Positions 25,132-33,170 of a stretch of 39,593 nt of DNA are shown here, piece by piece; position 1 is the first letter of the stretch; every line of letters starts with the position of its first letter. The position numbers were made by a program, and so were the translations under genes. Where the stretch lies: NCBI GenBank assembly GCA_964428355.1, contig CAYRYU010000063.1:1-39593 (forward strand), given 5' to 3'. Origin of the DNA: CAYRYU01 sp964428355 (GTDB taxonomy: Bacteria; Muiribacteriota; Ozemobacteria; Ozemobacterales; Ozemobacteraceae). The notes under the pieces were generated by a model, which was not told the origin of the DNA, did not search any database, and saw only the letters and a list, made by a program, of their open reading frames with translations.

Positions 25132-25158
25132 TTAGCACTCCCAAGGGCAGAGTGCTAA
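25132..25158. promoter_or_regulatory. CIRCE operator (HrcA binding site)
   Basis: TTAGCACTC, nine bases, then GAGTGCTAA: a perfect 9-9-9 CIRCE element. HrcA represses heat-shock operons by binding this sequence. It lies 46 bp before the FmdB start, and the predicted start of transcription falls beside it, the usual arrangement for repression. No groESL, dnaK or hrcA gene is in the window. Confidence 0.95.
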
Positions 25159-25164
25159 GAATTG

Positions 25165-25193
25165 AATTTACCACAGGAGCACTCAAGGTTCAA
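25165..25193 (-). promoter_or_regulatory. Promoter of the FmdB gene, overlapped by CIRCE control
   Basis: On the minus strand, TTGAAC (25193-25188) and TAAATT (25170-25165) are 17 bp apart. The start of transcription would be just at the edge of CIRCE. The -35 box lies within the last codons of the upstream methyltransferase gene, so fmdB can be expressed independently of it. Confidence 0.6.
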
Positions 25194-26856
25194 GTGCATT
25201 TTCCAATAAAAAGCGTCGTCTTTCCGGGTCCAGGACGGGGAAATAGCATTCGAGGACTGCGGCTGAAAGGGTTTCACGGGCAGAGGAATCGAACTCTCCC
25301 GCTTCGAGAATCTCCCGGACGACGGTTTCGACGTTCACGATGAGCTTTTCCGGGGCTTTGGGCACCGGGATCGTCCGGACCTGGGAAACCGTTACGTGGA
25401 AACTGAAATACCGCCCCCTGAACCAGGCATTCAGGATCGGGCTGTTCAGAAGGCCGGCAAGGAAAAGGAGCGAGTAGGGGGCTTGAACGCGGCCAATGAA
25501 AGAGAGGGAGTTTTTCGGAAAGAACCCGGACCGATCGTAGGCAGCCACCAGCCGAACCGGAAGCGCCTCGTTCCGGATGTTCTGATACAGGATCTTTTCC
25601 CCGCGAAAGATCTCGGGATCCCCCGCGTACGTTAGATGTTCCCCGTAGTCGAGGAATTTTCCTTCCCATTCGATGAAAAATGGGGAAACCTCCCTTCCGC
25701 GAAGGACCTTGACGTGGCGATCGGTTTCCTTTCGGGTGCTCACAAACCGGGAAACCGTGGTTCCGCGATTGGTCGACTCCTGGATACCGACCCCAACTGT
25801 CGCTATGCTTCCCAGTGGGACCGAAACACTCTCCATTTCATCGAATGCCGTGGTCAAGGCGGGGCCCGTCATCGCCTTTCGGACGCCCGTCACTTCCGTC
25901 AGATCGCGGGGAGAAATGGACCGATTGAGCTTCCAGCGGCCCTTGTCAGGGTCGAACCCGTCCCGGACCGCCACCTCGTTGACCCGATCGCGGCCTTTCT
26001 CGAGATGGAGGATCGTCCCCAGTACCCCCGGAGCTGAGGGGAAGAAGCGGGGCGGAAGAAGATACAGCGCCTTCGGGGAGTTCTCGAGGAAAAGGAAGCA
26101 CCGGATCCTGGCGCACTGATGGTTTACCAGGTATGTGTGCGATGTGAGCATCAGCAGATGTCCGCCCTTCTCGAGGGCATTCACCGCCCCTTCGAGGAAG
26201 AAGGTGTAAAGGTCCTTTTCGCCCTCCGCCGTGGAATAGCGTGCTGCAAGGTTCGACCGGGTCGCGGGGGGAAGATTGACCCGGTAGGGAGGGTTCCCTA
26301 TCACGATCCCGAATTTTTCCTCGGGTGGCTGGAGGAGAAAATCACGCCGATCGAGAACCGGCCAGCCTTTCCCAGGCATCACCTTTCGGAGACGGGCAAG
26401 GCAGATCAAAAGGGCCTCGGGGTCCAGATCGTATCCGTGGATGCGGCATCCCAACCCCGGGGAACTCCTTTTGCCTGGACAATCAGCGAGCCGCCGGGCG
26501 AGGGGGATGAGGAACCCGCCGTCCCCGCACGCCGGATCGAGAACCTTGGCATCTTCGAGAGCGTTTTCGAGGCCGGACTCCTTCAACAGGAGCCTTACAA
26601 AAGGTTCTGGGGTATAGAACTGCCCGGAACGACGTTTTGTGGCTCGCCCACGGGATTGGAGGTCGGGGACCGGCCCCTCCGGCGTATCTTTCACCGGGTA
26701 TCGGGAATCGGGGACATCACCCGCCCATGCATACAAACCTTTCGGGACCCCAAGCCTTGCCAGGATCTCGAGAGGGGTTCCGCTCTCCGTCCCTCCGGTG
26801 GAAGGCGACATCCAGTCCGCGAACCAACGATGGAGTGAGATACCGCTATTCATCAT
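25183..26856 (-). CDS. N6-adenine DNA methyltransferase (Eco57I/TaqI-like)
   Basis: A gamma-type N6-adenine methyltransferase of about 557 residues. Numbered from the GTG at 26874, the pre-motif GQFYTP is at 85-90, the SAM-binding motif I LDPACGDGGF at 112-121, the acidic strand GYDLDPEAL around 147-155 and the catalytic NPPY at 194-197. The C-terminal about 250 residues look like a TaqI-type target-recognition domain (FIGRVQAPYSLLFLAGLLNSPILNAWFRGRYFS). No nuclease domain is fused and no restriction gene is adjacent, so it is an orphan enzyme or the modification half of a system that has lost or displaced its partner. The start is uncertain: neither the ATG at 26856 nor the GTG at 26874 has a good ribosome binding site. 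Confidence 0.88.
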   Translation of the reverse strand: MMNSGISLHRWFADWMSPSTGGTESGTPLEILARLGVPKGLYAWAGDVPDSRYPVKDTPEGPVPDLQSRGRATKRRSGQFYTPEPFVRLLLKESGLENALEDAKVLDPACGDGGFLIPLARRLADCPGKRSSPGLGCRIHGYDLDPEALLICLARLRKVMPGKGWPVLDRRDFLLQPPEEKFGIVIGNPPYRVNLPPATRSNLAARYSTAEGEKDLYTFFLEGAVNALEKGGHLLMLTSHTYLVNHQCARIRCFLFLENSPKALYLLPPRFFPSAPGVLGTILHLEKGRDRVNEVAVRDGFDPDKGRWKLNRSISPRDLTEVTGVRKAMTGPALTTAFDEMESVSVPLGSIATVGVGIQESTNRGTTVSRFVSTRKETDRHVKVLRGREVSPFFIEWEGKFLDYGEHLTYAGDPEIFRGEKILYQNIRNEALPVRLVAAYDRSGFFPKNSLSFIGRVQAPYSLLFLAGLLNSPILNAWFRGRYFSFHVTVSQVRTIPVPKAPEKLIVNVETVVREILEAGEFDSSARETLSAAVLECYFPVLDPERRRFLLENALEP

Positions 26857-26914
26857 GGGCGGGAAAGGAGCCACAACTCAGAAAAAGGGAGAAACCACCG
26901 GTCCGATCCATCGG

Positions 26915-26975
26915 CAACCTCTGTGGTTCTGTGTCCCTGTGGCAATCCTGCGATACTGCCGAAAAAGGCACAGGA
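26915..26975. repeat. Degenerate CACAGAG-type palindromic fragment
   Basis: The plus strand contains CTCTGTGG, TCTGTGTCC and CTGTGGC, the reverse complement of the CACAGAG strings at 17404-17433. CGGCA and TGCCG bracket the stretch and could close a hairpin. This makes up much of the 170-bp space between the methyltransferase and the Wzz-like gene. Probably a decayed copy of the 24480 element. Confidence 0.4.
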
Positions 26976-27026
26976 CCCCGGCTGACAATGGGCGATTCCG
27001 TCACCCGCGTTCAAGCCCGTTTCCGA

Positions 27027-28274
27027 TCAGGAACCGACGGATGGGTTGTCCCGGCGCTTCTTCTCCTCGGCTTTCTTCCTCTTTTCGAGGAACTCGAGAA
27101 AGAACGCCAGGAATACCCCCAACATTCCGGCGGTGATCCCCGCCATGATCGTTATCAGGGCCCGCTTTGGCTTGGACTTCCGCTCCGGGGCGCGTGCCCG
27201 GTCGATGATCTCGAACTTGCTTCCTTCTTCGGTCTCGGTGATCTTCGCCATTTCGTATTGTTCTGTGAGGGTGGCGAAAACCTTTTCCTTCACCCTCAGC
27301 TCCCGCATCTTCCGTCCGAAATCGAGGGCAAGCGCCGGAACCTGGGCAACCTCTTTCTCCGCCTGCGCGATCTCCTTTTCGAGAGTCTGCTGTTTGGCCT
27401 GCTCCGCAACTTTCTGGCTCTCGATCTTGACGAGTTCGGGGAGGTTTCCCATGGCTTTGAGAAGGCTTTCATGCATGGTCAGAGAGATTTTTCCCTCAAT
27501 CCTGCTGGCTTCGAGTTTCGCAAGCTTCTCGATGAGCGCACGCCCCTGTTCATCGACCGAGATGACCTTGTTCTGGTCCTGGAATGACTTGAAATCCAGC
27601 TCGGCGACTTCGAGCTCCTTTTTCACCTTCTCGAGCTGCCCCTCGATGAAAAGACGCTTCTGCTTTTCCGGGCCCTTTACATAGAACTGGAGCAGATCGA
27701 CATAGGTATGGGCGATTTCGGCCGAAAGGCTTGCAGACCTTGTTTCAACCGAGATGGTTATTAGGCCATCTTTGTCTTTGCTGACCGACACCATGTTGTT
27801 GACGGTTTTCAGCACGTCGTCGAACTTCTGATCGGGATTCGGCGCATCCCCAACGATTACCGGATTGGTGGCGATGTTGAAACGGTTGATGATCTGGGTC
27901 GATAAGGTATCGCTCTTGAGATAGGTGACCAGATACTCCGCCGACCCACCGCCTCCGGCGAGCCCTCCCAGGCCGCCCATCAGACTTCCGAGAGCCGCTC
28001 CCAGGCCGAGCCCTCCGCCTTTGGTGTGAACGAAAATCGTGCTCTGCGCCTTGAAGAAGTTGGGCATGAAGAACCAGGAGTAGGCGGCGGTGCAGACCGC
28101 CACGATGAACGGAAAAACGAAAACGAGGCGCCAGGAACGCAGAAGGACCTTTCCGAGCTCGAAAAGGTCGATCTCGTCTTCCTCGAGCCCCATCATGATC
28201 TCGCGCTTGAGGAGCTCCTGCTTGATCTCCTTCTTCAGGGACTCGGTATCGAGATCGTTGGCGGGAACAGTCAT
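27027..28274 (-). CDS. Wzz/GumC-like polysaccharide co-polymerase
   Basis: A 415-residue inner-membrane protein of the polysaccharide co-polymerase type: one helix near residues 48-70, a long periplasmic region with coiled coils (about 200-345), a Pro-containing segment (APERKSKPKRA) and a second helix (ITIMAGITAGMLGVFLAFFLEF), then a charged cytoplasmic tail. This is the Wzz/GumC topology, which sets chain length or supports export of surface polysaccharide. A Gly-rich insert (GGGLGLGAALGSLMGGLGG) is unusual. No tyrosine-kinase domain is fused and no glycosyltransferases are nearby. The ATG overlaps the stop of the barrel-sandwich gene (ATGA), so it belongs to the eight-gene operon. Confidence 0.85.
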   Translation of the reverse strand: MTVPANDLDTESLKKEIKQELLKREIMMGLEEDEIDLFELGKVLLRSWRLVFVFPFIVAVCTAAYSWFFMPNFFKAQSTIFVHTKGGGLGLGAALGSLMGGLGGLAGGGGSAEYLVTYLKSDTLSTQIINRFNIATNPVIVGDAPNPDQKFDDVLKTVNNMVSVSKDKDGLITISVETRSASLSAEIAHTYVDLLQFYVKGPEKQKRLFIEGQLEKVKKELEVAELDFKSFQDQNKVISVDEQGRALIEKLAKLEASRIEGKISLTMHESLLKAMGNLPELVKIESQKVAEQAKQQTLEKEIAQAEKEVAQVPALALDFGRKMRELRVKEKVFATLTEQYEMAKITETEEGSKFEIIDRARAPERKSKPKRALITIMAGITAGMLGVFLAFFLEFLEKRKKAEEKKRRDNPSVGS

Positions 28275-29395
28275 TCCTCGATGATCTCCACGTTCGCACG
28301 CGGTAGGGTCAACCTCTCCCCGGTGGAAAGGAGTTCGACCTCGACTATGCGGACCTTCGCCTCTGTCGGGATCACGGTGGGCTTCTCGGGGAGAGAGACA
28401 ACCTTGGCCACGGACCCGAACTTCGGCTGTCTGATGATCCGGATCAGGCTTCCCACGACCATTCCCCCAAGTTCCTTTCCATGCACTTCCTCGGAGGAGG
28501 CTCCGCTGATGGGAATGACGACCTCGGGGCGGATGACCCCCGCCCGGATCTGGGTCGCTCCGTTGATCGAGGTTTTCTTGCCTTCGCAGGAAACCAGGAG
28601 GTCATAGGTTTTCCGTGCCATCTGGATTTTCCCGAAACCTTCGGTCACGACGAGGGTGATTCCCTTGTCCTCGGTTCCGGTTATGGCAACGCCGAGGTCG
28701 TAACCCAGGAACTCCTTGAGATCCTGGGCATCGTATCCTCCGACCACGACACCCTTGATTCCCAATTCGACCGCCTTCTTGAGAGCCCCAGCGGTAACCA
28801 GGGAACCTCCGACGACGATCTTCCCGTGGTGATCCTTCGTCAGAACGTTTTCGTCGAGAACCTCTTCGGGGTTTTTCGAAACGATGCAAAGGGGCGCGGT
28901 CACCTCGCCGCCGATTCCGAAGATCCCCTGGATGAAGGTGGCCATCGTAGCGACGCTGATTCCCTCCTCGGGATAGACCTCATCGACCCATCCGTCGACA
29001 TAACCGTGCACTTCGACCGGAATTGGAGGTTCGCGACAGATTCCGATCCCGGTGATTTCCGAGATGGTCTCGAGAACCCCCGAGATCGGTGCAAGAACCG
29101 GAGTCTTGAAAAAGCCCAGGAAGCCCGGGGACTCTGCAATCAGTTCCCCCTTCGCGATCTTGTCCCCCGCCTTCTTCTTGAGAAAATCGCCGATCTCCTT
29201 GGGCTCGACGCTGAGGAGATTCGCGATGTTCACGGGAGTGACATTGCCGGGAAGGAACGTCGAGGCGACGACCATTTCGGAGGTGACCTTATCGCCCTTC
29301 TTGACCTTGACCTCTCCCCGCATCGGAAGTTTCCGATCCTTGTGGAAGAGTGTTTTGGGGACTATTTTCAGCCCGGGAGTGTAAGCACTAGCCAT
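28271..29395 (-). CDS. Barrel-sandwich/RnfC-like domain protein of unknown function
   Basis: A 374-residue soluble protein that I do not recognise at family level. The N-terminal part (about 10-140) has the feel of biotinyl/lipoyl-like or RnfC barrel-sandwich folds: MRGEVKVKKGDKVTSEM, KKKAGDKIAKGELIAE and TPVLAPISGVLETIS. The middle (about 170-270) has alternating beta/alpha segments (GKIVVGGSLVTAGALKKAVELGIKGVVVGGYD). The end resembles a small KOW-like beta domain. No lipoyl or biotin attachment lysine motif is visible. I use ATG 29395 (AAGGA upstream); the longer frame would need a TTG at 29437. It sits between the MutL-type ATPase gene and wzz and is translationally coupled to wzz. Confidence 0.72.
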   Translation of the reverse strand: MASAYTPGLKIVPKTLFHKDRKLPMRGEVKVKKGDKVTSEMVVASTFLPGNVTPVNIANLLSVEPKEIGDFLKKKAGDKIAKGELIAESPGFLGFFKTPVLAPISGVLETISEITGIGICREPPIPVEVHGYVDGWVDEVYPEEGISVATMATFIQGIFGIGGEVTAPLCIVSKNPEEVLDENVLTKDHHGKIVVGGSLVTAGALKKAVELGIKGVVVGGYDAQDLKEFLGYDLGVAITGTEDKGITLVVTEGFGKIQMARKTYDLLVSCEGKKTSINGATQIRAGVIRPEVVIPISGASSEEVHGKELGGMVVGSLIRIIRQPKFGSVAKVVSLPEKPTVIPTEAKVRIVEVELLSTGERLTLPRANVEIIEE

Positions 29396-29455
29396 AACCG
29401 GTTTCCTTTCTCCCCCTTTCCGGAGTCGAACGACCAATCAAGAGCGGAAATCCGC

Positions 29456-31255
29456 TCAGGGATACATGTTCAGAGTCTTGTTCCAGTTCTGGAGAAGCTT
29501 GATCCGCTCGGCCTTGTCATCGGGAATCGCGAGCGGGCGGCCACGGGTGTCGAAGATCAGCCCGACGACTCCGCCGTGGAGCTCGGCTTCCATGACCTGG
29601 CCGTGGCCGTCACCCATGTCGAAACCGTAAGCTGGTTTCAACCAGGCTTTGGCGGTGGCCCCTACGGGTAGTGGAACAAGGTTGAGCTCGCCGAACTTGA
29701 ACTCCTTCTTTACCTCGCTTCCATCGGGCATACGGATCTTGGCTTCCAGAGCCGGCTGTCCCATCTTCCCGGTTCCGATGGGGGCGATGCAGGTGCCCAG
29801 GTAGATCAGGCAGTCACGGTCGAAAACGGAGAGGGCGGCATCCTGGTGCACCTTCGCAAGCACCCCCAGTTGGGGCATCATGAAGATGGAATCGACGGTA
29901 AGCTGTGTTACCCCTTCGGGCAGGAATGAGTCGATCATCATCATAGCGCTCTGCTGGCGCCGGGGGGCATGGGAAAGCACCCCGCCCGATCCGATGAGCA
30001 TGTTCAGGTCCTTGAGGTTGACCAGGGTCTGGCCGGTCAGGGTCTGGTCGAAGACATCGCTGATGGTCCGTTCCTGCTGGATGCCTTTCAGGCCGACCGC
30101 AAGGGACTTGTGCTGGTCGAAGGAAAGGCGCAAAGCTTCACGGGCGCAGGCTTGCTCCACCATGAGTTCCTCGAGAAGGGAGGGGATCGTGGTGGGCCGG
30201 ATCATCTTGTTCTTGACGCGATTCCGGAGGTCCCGCTCGTCCATGTCGAAGGGGACCCACCGCATGATGTTCTCCCAACCGGCCTCGGCAAAGACGTTGC
30301 TGATCGAGTAGCTCATGCCGTAGTTGGCGGAGACGGACTTGTTGTAGATCCCGCTGAAGACCGAAAAGATATCGGTGGTTGCCCCGCCGATGTCGACTCC
30401 GACGACGTTGATGTTCTTCCGCTTCGAGATGAGCTGCATGATGTCGCCCACCGCTCCCGGGGTCGGCATGATCTCGACGTCGGTCATCTTCATCAGGTTG
30501 GGGTATCCCGGAGCGTGGCTCATGACGTGTTCCAGGAACAGGTGCTGGATCTTGTGGCGGGCGGGATTCAGGTTCTCGCGCTCCAGGGTCGGGCGGAGGT
30601 TGTCGGAGAAGTCGAGGGCGACCTTTCCCTCGAGGCTCTTCTTGATCTGTTCGCGGGCATCCACGTTTCCCGCGTAGAGAACCGGGAGCTCGTAACCGAT
30701 CCCGAGACGCGCTTTCGGGCTGGCTGCCGCGATGATGTCCCCGATCTCGACCACGTGGGAGGTGGTTCCTCCGTCCACGCCTCCTGAAAGGAGGATCATG
30801 TCGGGTCTCAGGTGCCTGATGCGCTGGATCTTCTGGTGGGGAAGACGCCCGTCGTTCGTCGCCATGACGTCCATGACGATTGCACCCGCCCCGAGAGCCG
30901 CCCGGGCGGCGGATTCGCCGGACATCGTCTTGACGACGCCCGCGACCATCATCTGGAGGCCACCACCGGCCGAGCTCGTGGAGACGTAGAGATCGACACC
31001 CTTCTCCCCCTGCCGAGGCTTGATCAGATGCTGGCCGTCCTCGGTCAGGATCGCCCGGCCGACAAGCTCCTGGACTTCGGAAACCGCGTTCAGCACACCC
31101 TTGGTGACATCCTCGACCGGGGCCTCGACCGTGGTGGGGGCTTCACCCCTGACTATCAGGCGGAAGACCCCGTCACGTTTTTCGATGAGGATGGCCTTGG
31201 TGGTGGTACTTCCGCAGTCCGTTGCGAGAATGCTTTCAATCTTGCTTGTGTCCAC
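29456..31255 (-). CDS. GlmL/MutL-family ASKHA ATPase
   Basis: About 599 residues of the MutL/GlmL family (named after the methylaspartate mutase activator, not mismatch-repair MutL). The ASKHA phosphate-1 loop DCGSTTTKAILIE is at about 13-25, and the second block GVDIGGATTDIFSVF follows around residue 290. In anaerobes GlmL is associated with glutamate mutase, but no mutase subunit (GlmE/GlmS) or B12 protein is encoded here, so the ATPase probably serves the membrane proteins of its operon. The start is ambiguous: GTG 31255 has AAGGAAGG about 8 nt upstream, while GTG 31264 touches it; I prefer 31255. It overlaps the upstream gene by 20 bp. Confidence 0.85.
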   Translation of the reverse strand: MDTSKIESILATDCGSTTTKAILIEKRDGVFRLIVRGEAPTTVEAPVEDVTKGVLNAVSEVQELVGRAILTEDGQHLIKPRQGEKGVDLYVSTSSAGGGLQMMVAGVVKTMSGESAARAALGAGAIVMDVMATNDGRLPHQKIQRIRHLRPDMILLSGGVDGGTTSHVVEIGDIIAAASPKARLGIGYELPVLYAGNVDAREQIKKSLEGKVALDFSDNLRPTLERENLNPARHKIQHLFLEHVMSHAPGYPNLMKMTDVEIMPTPGAVGDIMQLISKRKNINVVGVDIGGATTDIFSVFSGIYNKSVSANYGMSYSISNVFAEAGWENIMRWVPFDMDERDLRNRVKNKMIRPTTIPSLLEELMVEQACAREALRLSFDQHKSLAVGLKGIQQERTISDVFDQTLTGQTLVNLKDLNMLIGSGGVLSHAPRRQQSAMMMIDSFLPEGVTQLTVDSIFMMPQLGVLAKVHQDAALSVFDRDCLIYLGTCIAPIGTGKMGQPALEAKIRMPDGSEVKKEFKFGELNLVPLPVGATAKAWLKPAYGFDMGDGHGQVMEAELHGGVVGLIFDTRGRPLAIPDDKAERIKLLQNWNKTLNMYP

Positions 31256-31580
31256 CTGGATCACCTTCCTTTAGTCCGTTTTTTTCGTATTCTTCGATAG
31301 CGACCAGCAGAGCTTCGATCTTCTTCCGGTCGCCCATCACGCAGGTCAGTTTCTCGACCTTCTGGGGATCGACGATGATATCGAGGAGAGGCCCGAATGC
31401 GACAAGGGAGCTGTAACCGAGAAAGGAAACCGGTTTCGCCATCTCGAGGGTCATGATCGCCGGAACCGATAGGTGCCGTTTGACGATTCCCCGGGCGCAC
31501 TCGCCGATGAATGCGTTGATCTCCTCTTCGGAGAATTTCCCGGGCTCGGTCTCTTCCTTTGGGATGGTCCACATTCCCAT
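31236..31580 (-). CDS. Small conserved protein coupled to the MutL-type ATPase
   Basis: A 114-residue soluble protein of no named family that I can assign. It is mainly helical: an N-terminal helix (EEEINAFIGECARGIVKRHLSVP), a central hydrophobic stretch (AIMTLEMAKPVSFLGYSSLVAFGPLLDIIV) that might dip into the membrane, and a C-terminal helical segment (DRKKIEALLVAIEEYEKNG). The L-E-M-x-K-P segment looks like a conserved signature. A GAGGG site precedes the ATG. It lies 12 bp after the 219-residue membrane protein and overlaps the ATPase gene, so it is likely an adaptor between the ATPase and the membrane parts. That it is real is supported by its place in a gapless operon. Confidence 0.75.
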   Translation of the reverse strand: MGMWTIPKEETEPGKFSEEEINAFIGECARGIVKRHLSVPAIMTLEMAKPVSFLGYSSLVAFGPLLDIIVDPQKVEKLTCVMGDRKKIEALLVAIEEYEKNGLKEGDPGGHKQD

Positions 31581-31592
31581 GGGGTCAACCCT

Positions 31593-32252
31593 CTATATCC
31601 AACCCAGCCAGTCCTTCAGGAGGAACTCGAACCGCCCGATCAGGAGGGAGATACGACCCATGACGGTCGCTCCGAAGGAGGCTCCGAAGCTGATCATCAA
31701 AAACCAGATTCCGATCCGGGAGATGTTCCCGTAGACCGGACCCCGGTGTTCGGTGCTGAAGAAGAAGTAGAAGAGGCAGGCGATCGAACCGATCACCAGG
31801 ACCCAGTTGGAGAACGTCCCGATGAAGTCCCCCTGAACGAAAAGGGGAACGATCGCTTTCTTGATCTGCGGGATCAGGGCGGCCTGGGTCGTGTAGACGA
31901 TTGCCAAACCCGTGGAAATCCCCATGACGAACGCGAAGGTGAACCTGCTGACCCAGGCGTACTGCTGGCTCATCCGGAAGAACATCAGTATGCCCATCAT
32001 CGCCGGGATCACAAGGATCCATTCCGGGTTGAGGAAGGTGCCTTCCCCGACGCCGAAGGACTGGGGGGCGACCTTTCCGAGAAGGTTCGGTTTCAATGCC
32101 TGGTGGAACTCGATCGTGGTGAAAAGGTACCCGGCTGACACTCCGACGAACAGGTGCTCGGCGAAACGGTAGAAGGGATTGTCCTTGTACAGGAAGCTGA
32201 AAACGGATAGGGTGATTATCGCTCCCATCCAGATTGTTAAGGATGTCGACAT
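31593..32252 (-). CDS. Six-helix membrane protein of the MutL operon
   Basis: A 219-residue inner-membrane protein with about six hydrophobic segments and short loops (for example MGAIITLSVFSFLY, WILVIPAMMGILMFF, VLVIGSIACLFYFFF). No catalytic motif or known family is apparent. A charged, aromatic segment (YKDNPFYRFAEHLFVGVSAGY) near the N-terminus and the ISFGASFGATVMGR segment near the C-terminus look conserved in style. It lies 12 bp after the gene at 32265-33161 and 12 bp before the small protein gene, so it is an integral part of the operon. Could be a structural or channel-like subunit. Confidence 0.78.
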   Translation of the reverse strand: MSTSLTIWMGAIITLSVFSFLYKDNPFYRFAEHLFVGVSAGYLFTTIEFHQALKPNLLGKVAPQSFGVGEGTFLNPEWILVIPAMMGILMFFRMSQQYAWVSRFTFAFVMGISTGLAIVYTTQAALIPQIKKAIVPLFVQGDFIGTFSNWVLVIGSIACLFYFFFSTEHRGPVYGNISRIGIWFLMISFGASFGATVMGRISLLIGRFEFLLKDWLGWI

Positions 32253-32264
32253 GGCTCTTCTCTC

Positions 32265-33161
32265 CTATGCTTTCTTCGCGGCCTTCGACTTCTCGACCAG
32301 GAAGGCGATATTCCCGACGATGATGAACAGCATGATCACGAGGTGGGCGATCGACTGCGGGGCCATCGCTTCCCGGGCCGGACCGCTATGGTTGATCAAC
32401 GCCTCGTATTCGGCCGCCCCAGGGAGCCCTCCCAGCATTCCGATCAGCTGTTTCGTCTGGAGATAGGTGTAGAATTTCGGGATGTTCACCGAGGTGCAGG
32501 AGGTGGCCATCTGACGCTTGTGTTCGGAACCGAGGGAGATGAAGGTCTCGATCCCGCCCGTTCCAGCGGTGAAGCTGATGATGATCCCCACGTCCTTGAG
32601 GGTGAACTTGCTTCCGTCGGTTTTCTTGAAGATCTCCATGTTCGCGGTCGAGTTGCCGTCCTTGTCTATCGGGAAAGGTTTGAGGAAATCGTCGATCAAC
32701 CCTTTGATGTGAACGATCAGTCCGGGCTTGTATCCCATGTTGACATAGTCGCGCCCCTTGACCAGCTCGACCTTGGGAAGCTCTGCCTTCCCGGCCGACT
32801 CCCCGGCCGCCTTCTCGTTCATGAAGATATGGGTCGCGCTCGCGAGAGCCACGTCAGCCATGTCTCCCCCGACCGGCCAGTTCGCGGCACAGATGGGCTT
32901 CACCCCACGCCTGAACATGTGCGCCAATATGGCCACCGCGGCGGGGCTCAACTCGGGCATCGAGGCGGGGTCATAATCGAACGAAAGATAGGCTCGAGTT
33001 CCAGGGGGAAGCTTCTCCACGAAGTCGAAAACGGACTGGACCGTCCGGCCCGGAGCCACGGGAAAGTTGAACTTGAACACCATCGGGAGAGCGACCGAAA
33101 GCGCGATGGCGATGAAAACGAATCGACGGTCGATGTCCTTGAGTTTGACGAGAAAATCCAT
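32265..33161 (-). CDS. Bitopic membrane protein with extracytoplasmic or cytoplasmic domain
   Basis: A 298-residue protein with a hydrophobic helix near each end (FVFIAIALSVALPMVF and IAHLVIMLFIIVGNIAFLV) and a soluble core of about 230 residues. The core begins DFVEKLPPGTRAYLSFDYDP and has an alternating beta/alpha look (SPAAVAILAHMFRRGVKPICAA, GIIISFTAGTGGIETFISL). I recognise no active site. It may be related in fold to the soluble part of the protein at 34171-35478, which also contains Gly-rich strands and a MAPF/SLG-type pattern, but this needs a structure comparison. AGGAAG precedes the ATG. It lies 9 bp after the gene at 33171-34157. Confidence 0.75.
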   Translation of the reverse strand: MDFLVKLKDIDRRFVFIAIALSVALPMVFKFNFPVAPGRTVQSVFDFVEKLPPGTRAYLSFDYDPASMPELSPAAVAILAHMFRRGVKPICAANWPVGGDMADVALASATHIFMNEKAAGESAGKAELPKVELVKGRDYVNMGYKPGLIVHIKGLIDDFLKPFPIDKDGNSTANMEIFKKTDGSKFTLKDVGIIISFTAGTGGIETFISLGSEHKRQMATSCTSVNIPKFYTYLQTKQLIGMLGGLPGAAEYEALINHSGPAREAMAPQSIAHLVIMLFIIVGNIAFLVEKSKAAKKA

Positions 33162-33170
33162 CGTTCTTCC

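Noticed and set aside
25183..26856. Type IIG restriction-modification enzyme
   Set aside because: There is no nuclease motif at the N-terminus and the protein is too short for a fused nuclease.
29456..31255. DNA mismatch-repair MutL
   Set aside because: The MutL name of this family comes from the methylaspartate mutase locus. The sequence shows ASKHA loops, not a GHKL ATPase.
31236..31264. Frameshift between the small protein and the ATPase
   Set aside because: The overlap is explained by a GTG start at 31255 inside the end of the small gene, with a fitting ribosome binding site. This is common in coupled genes.
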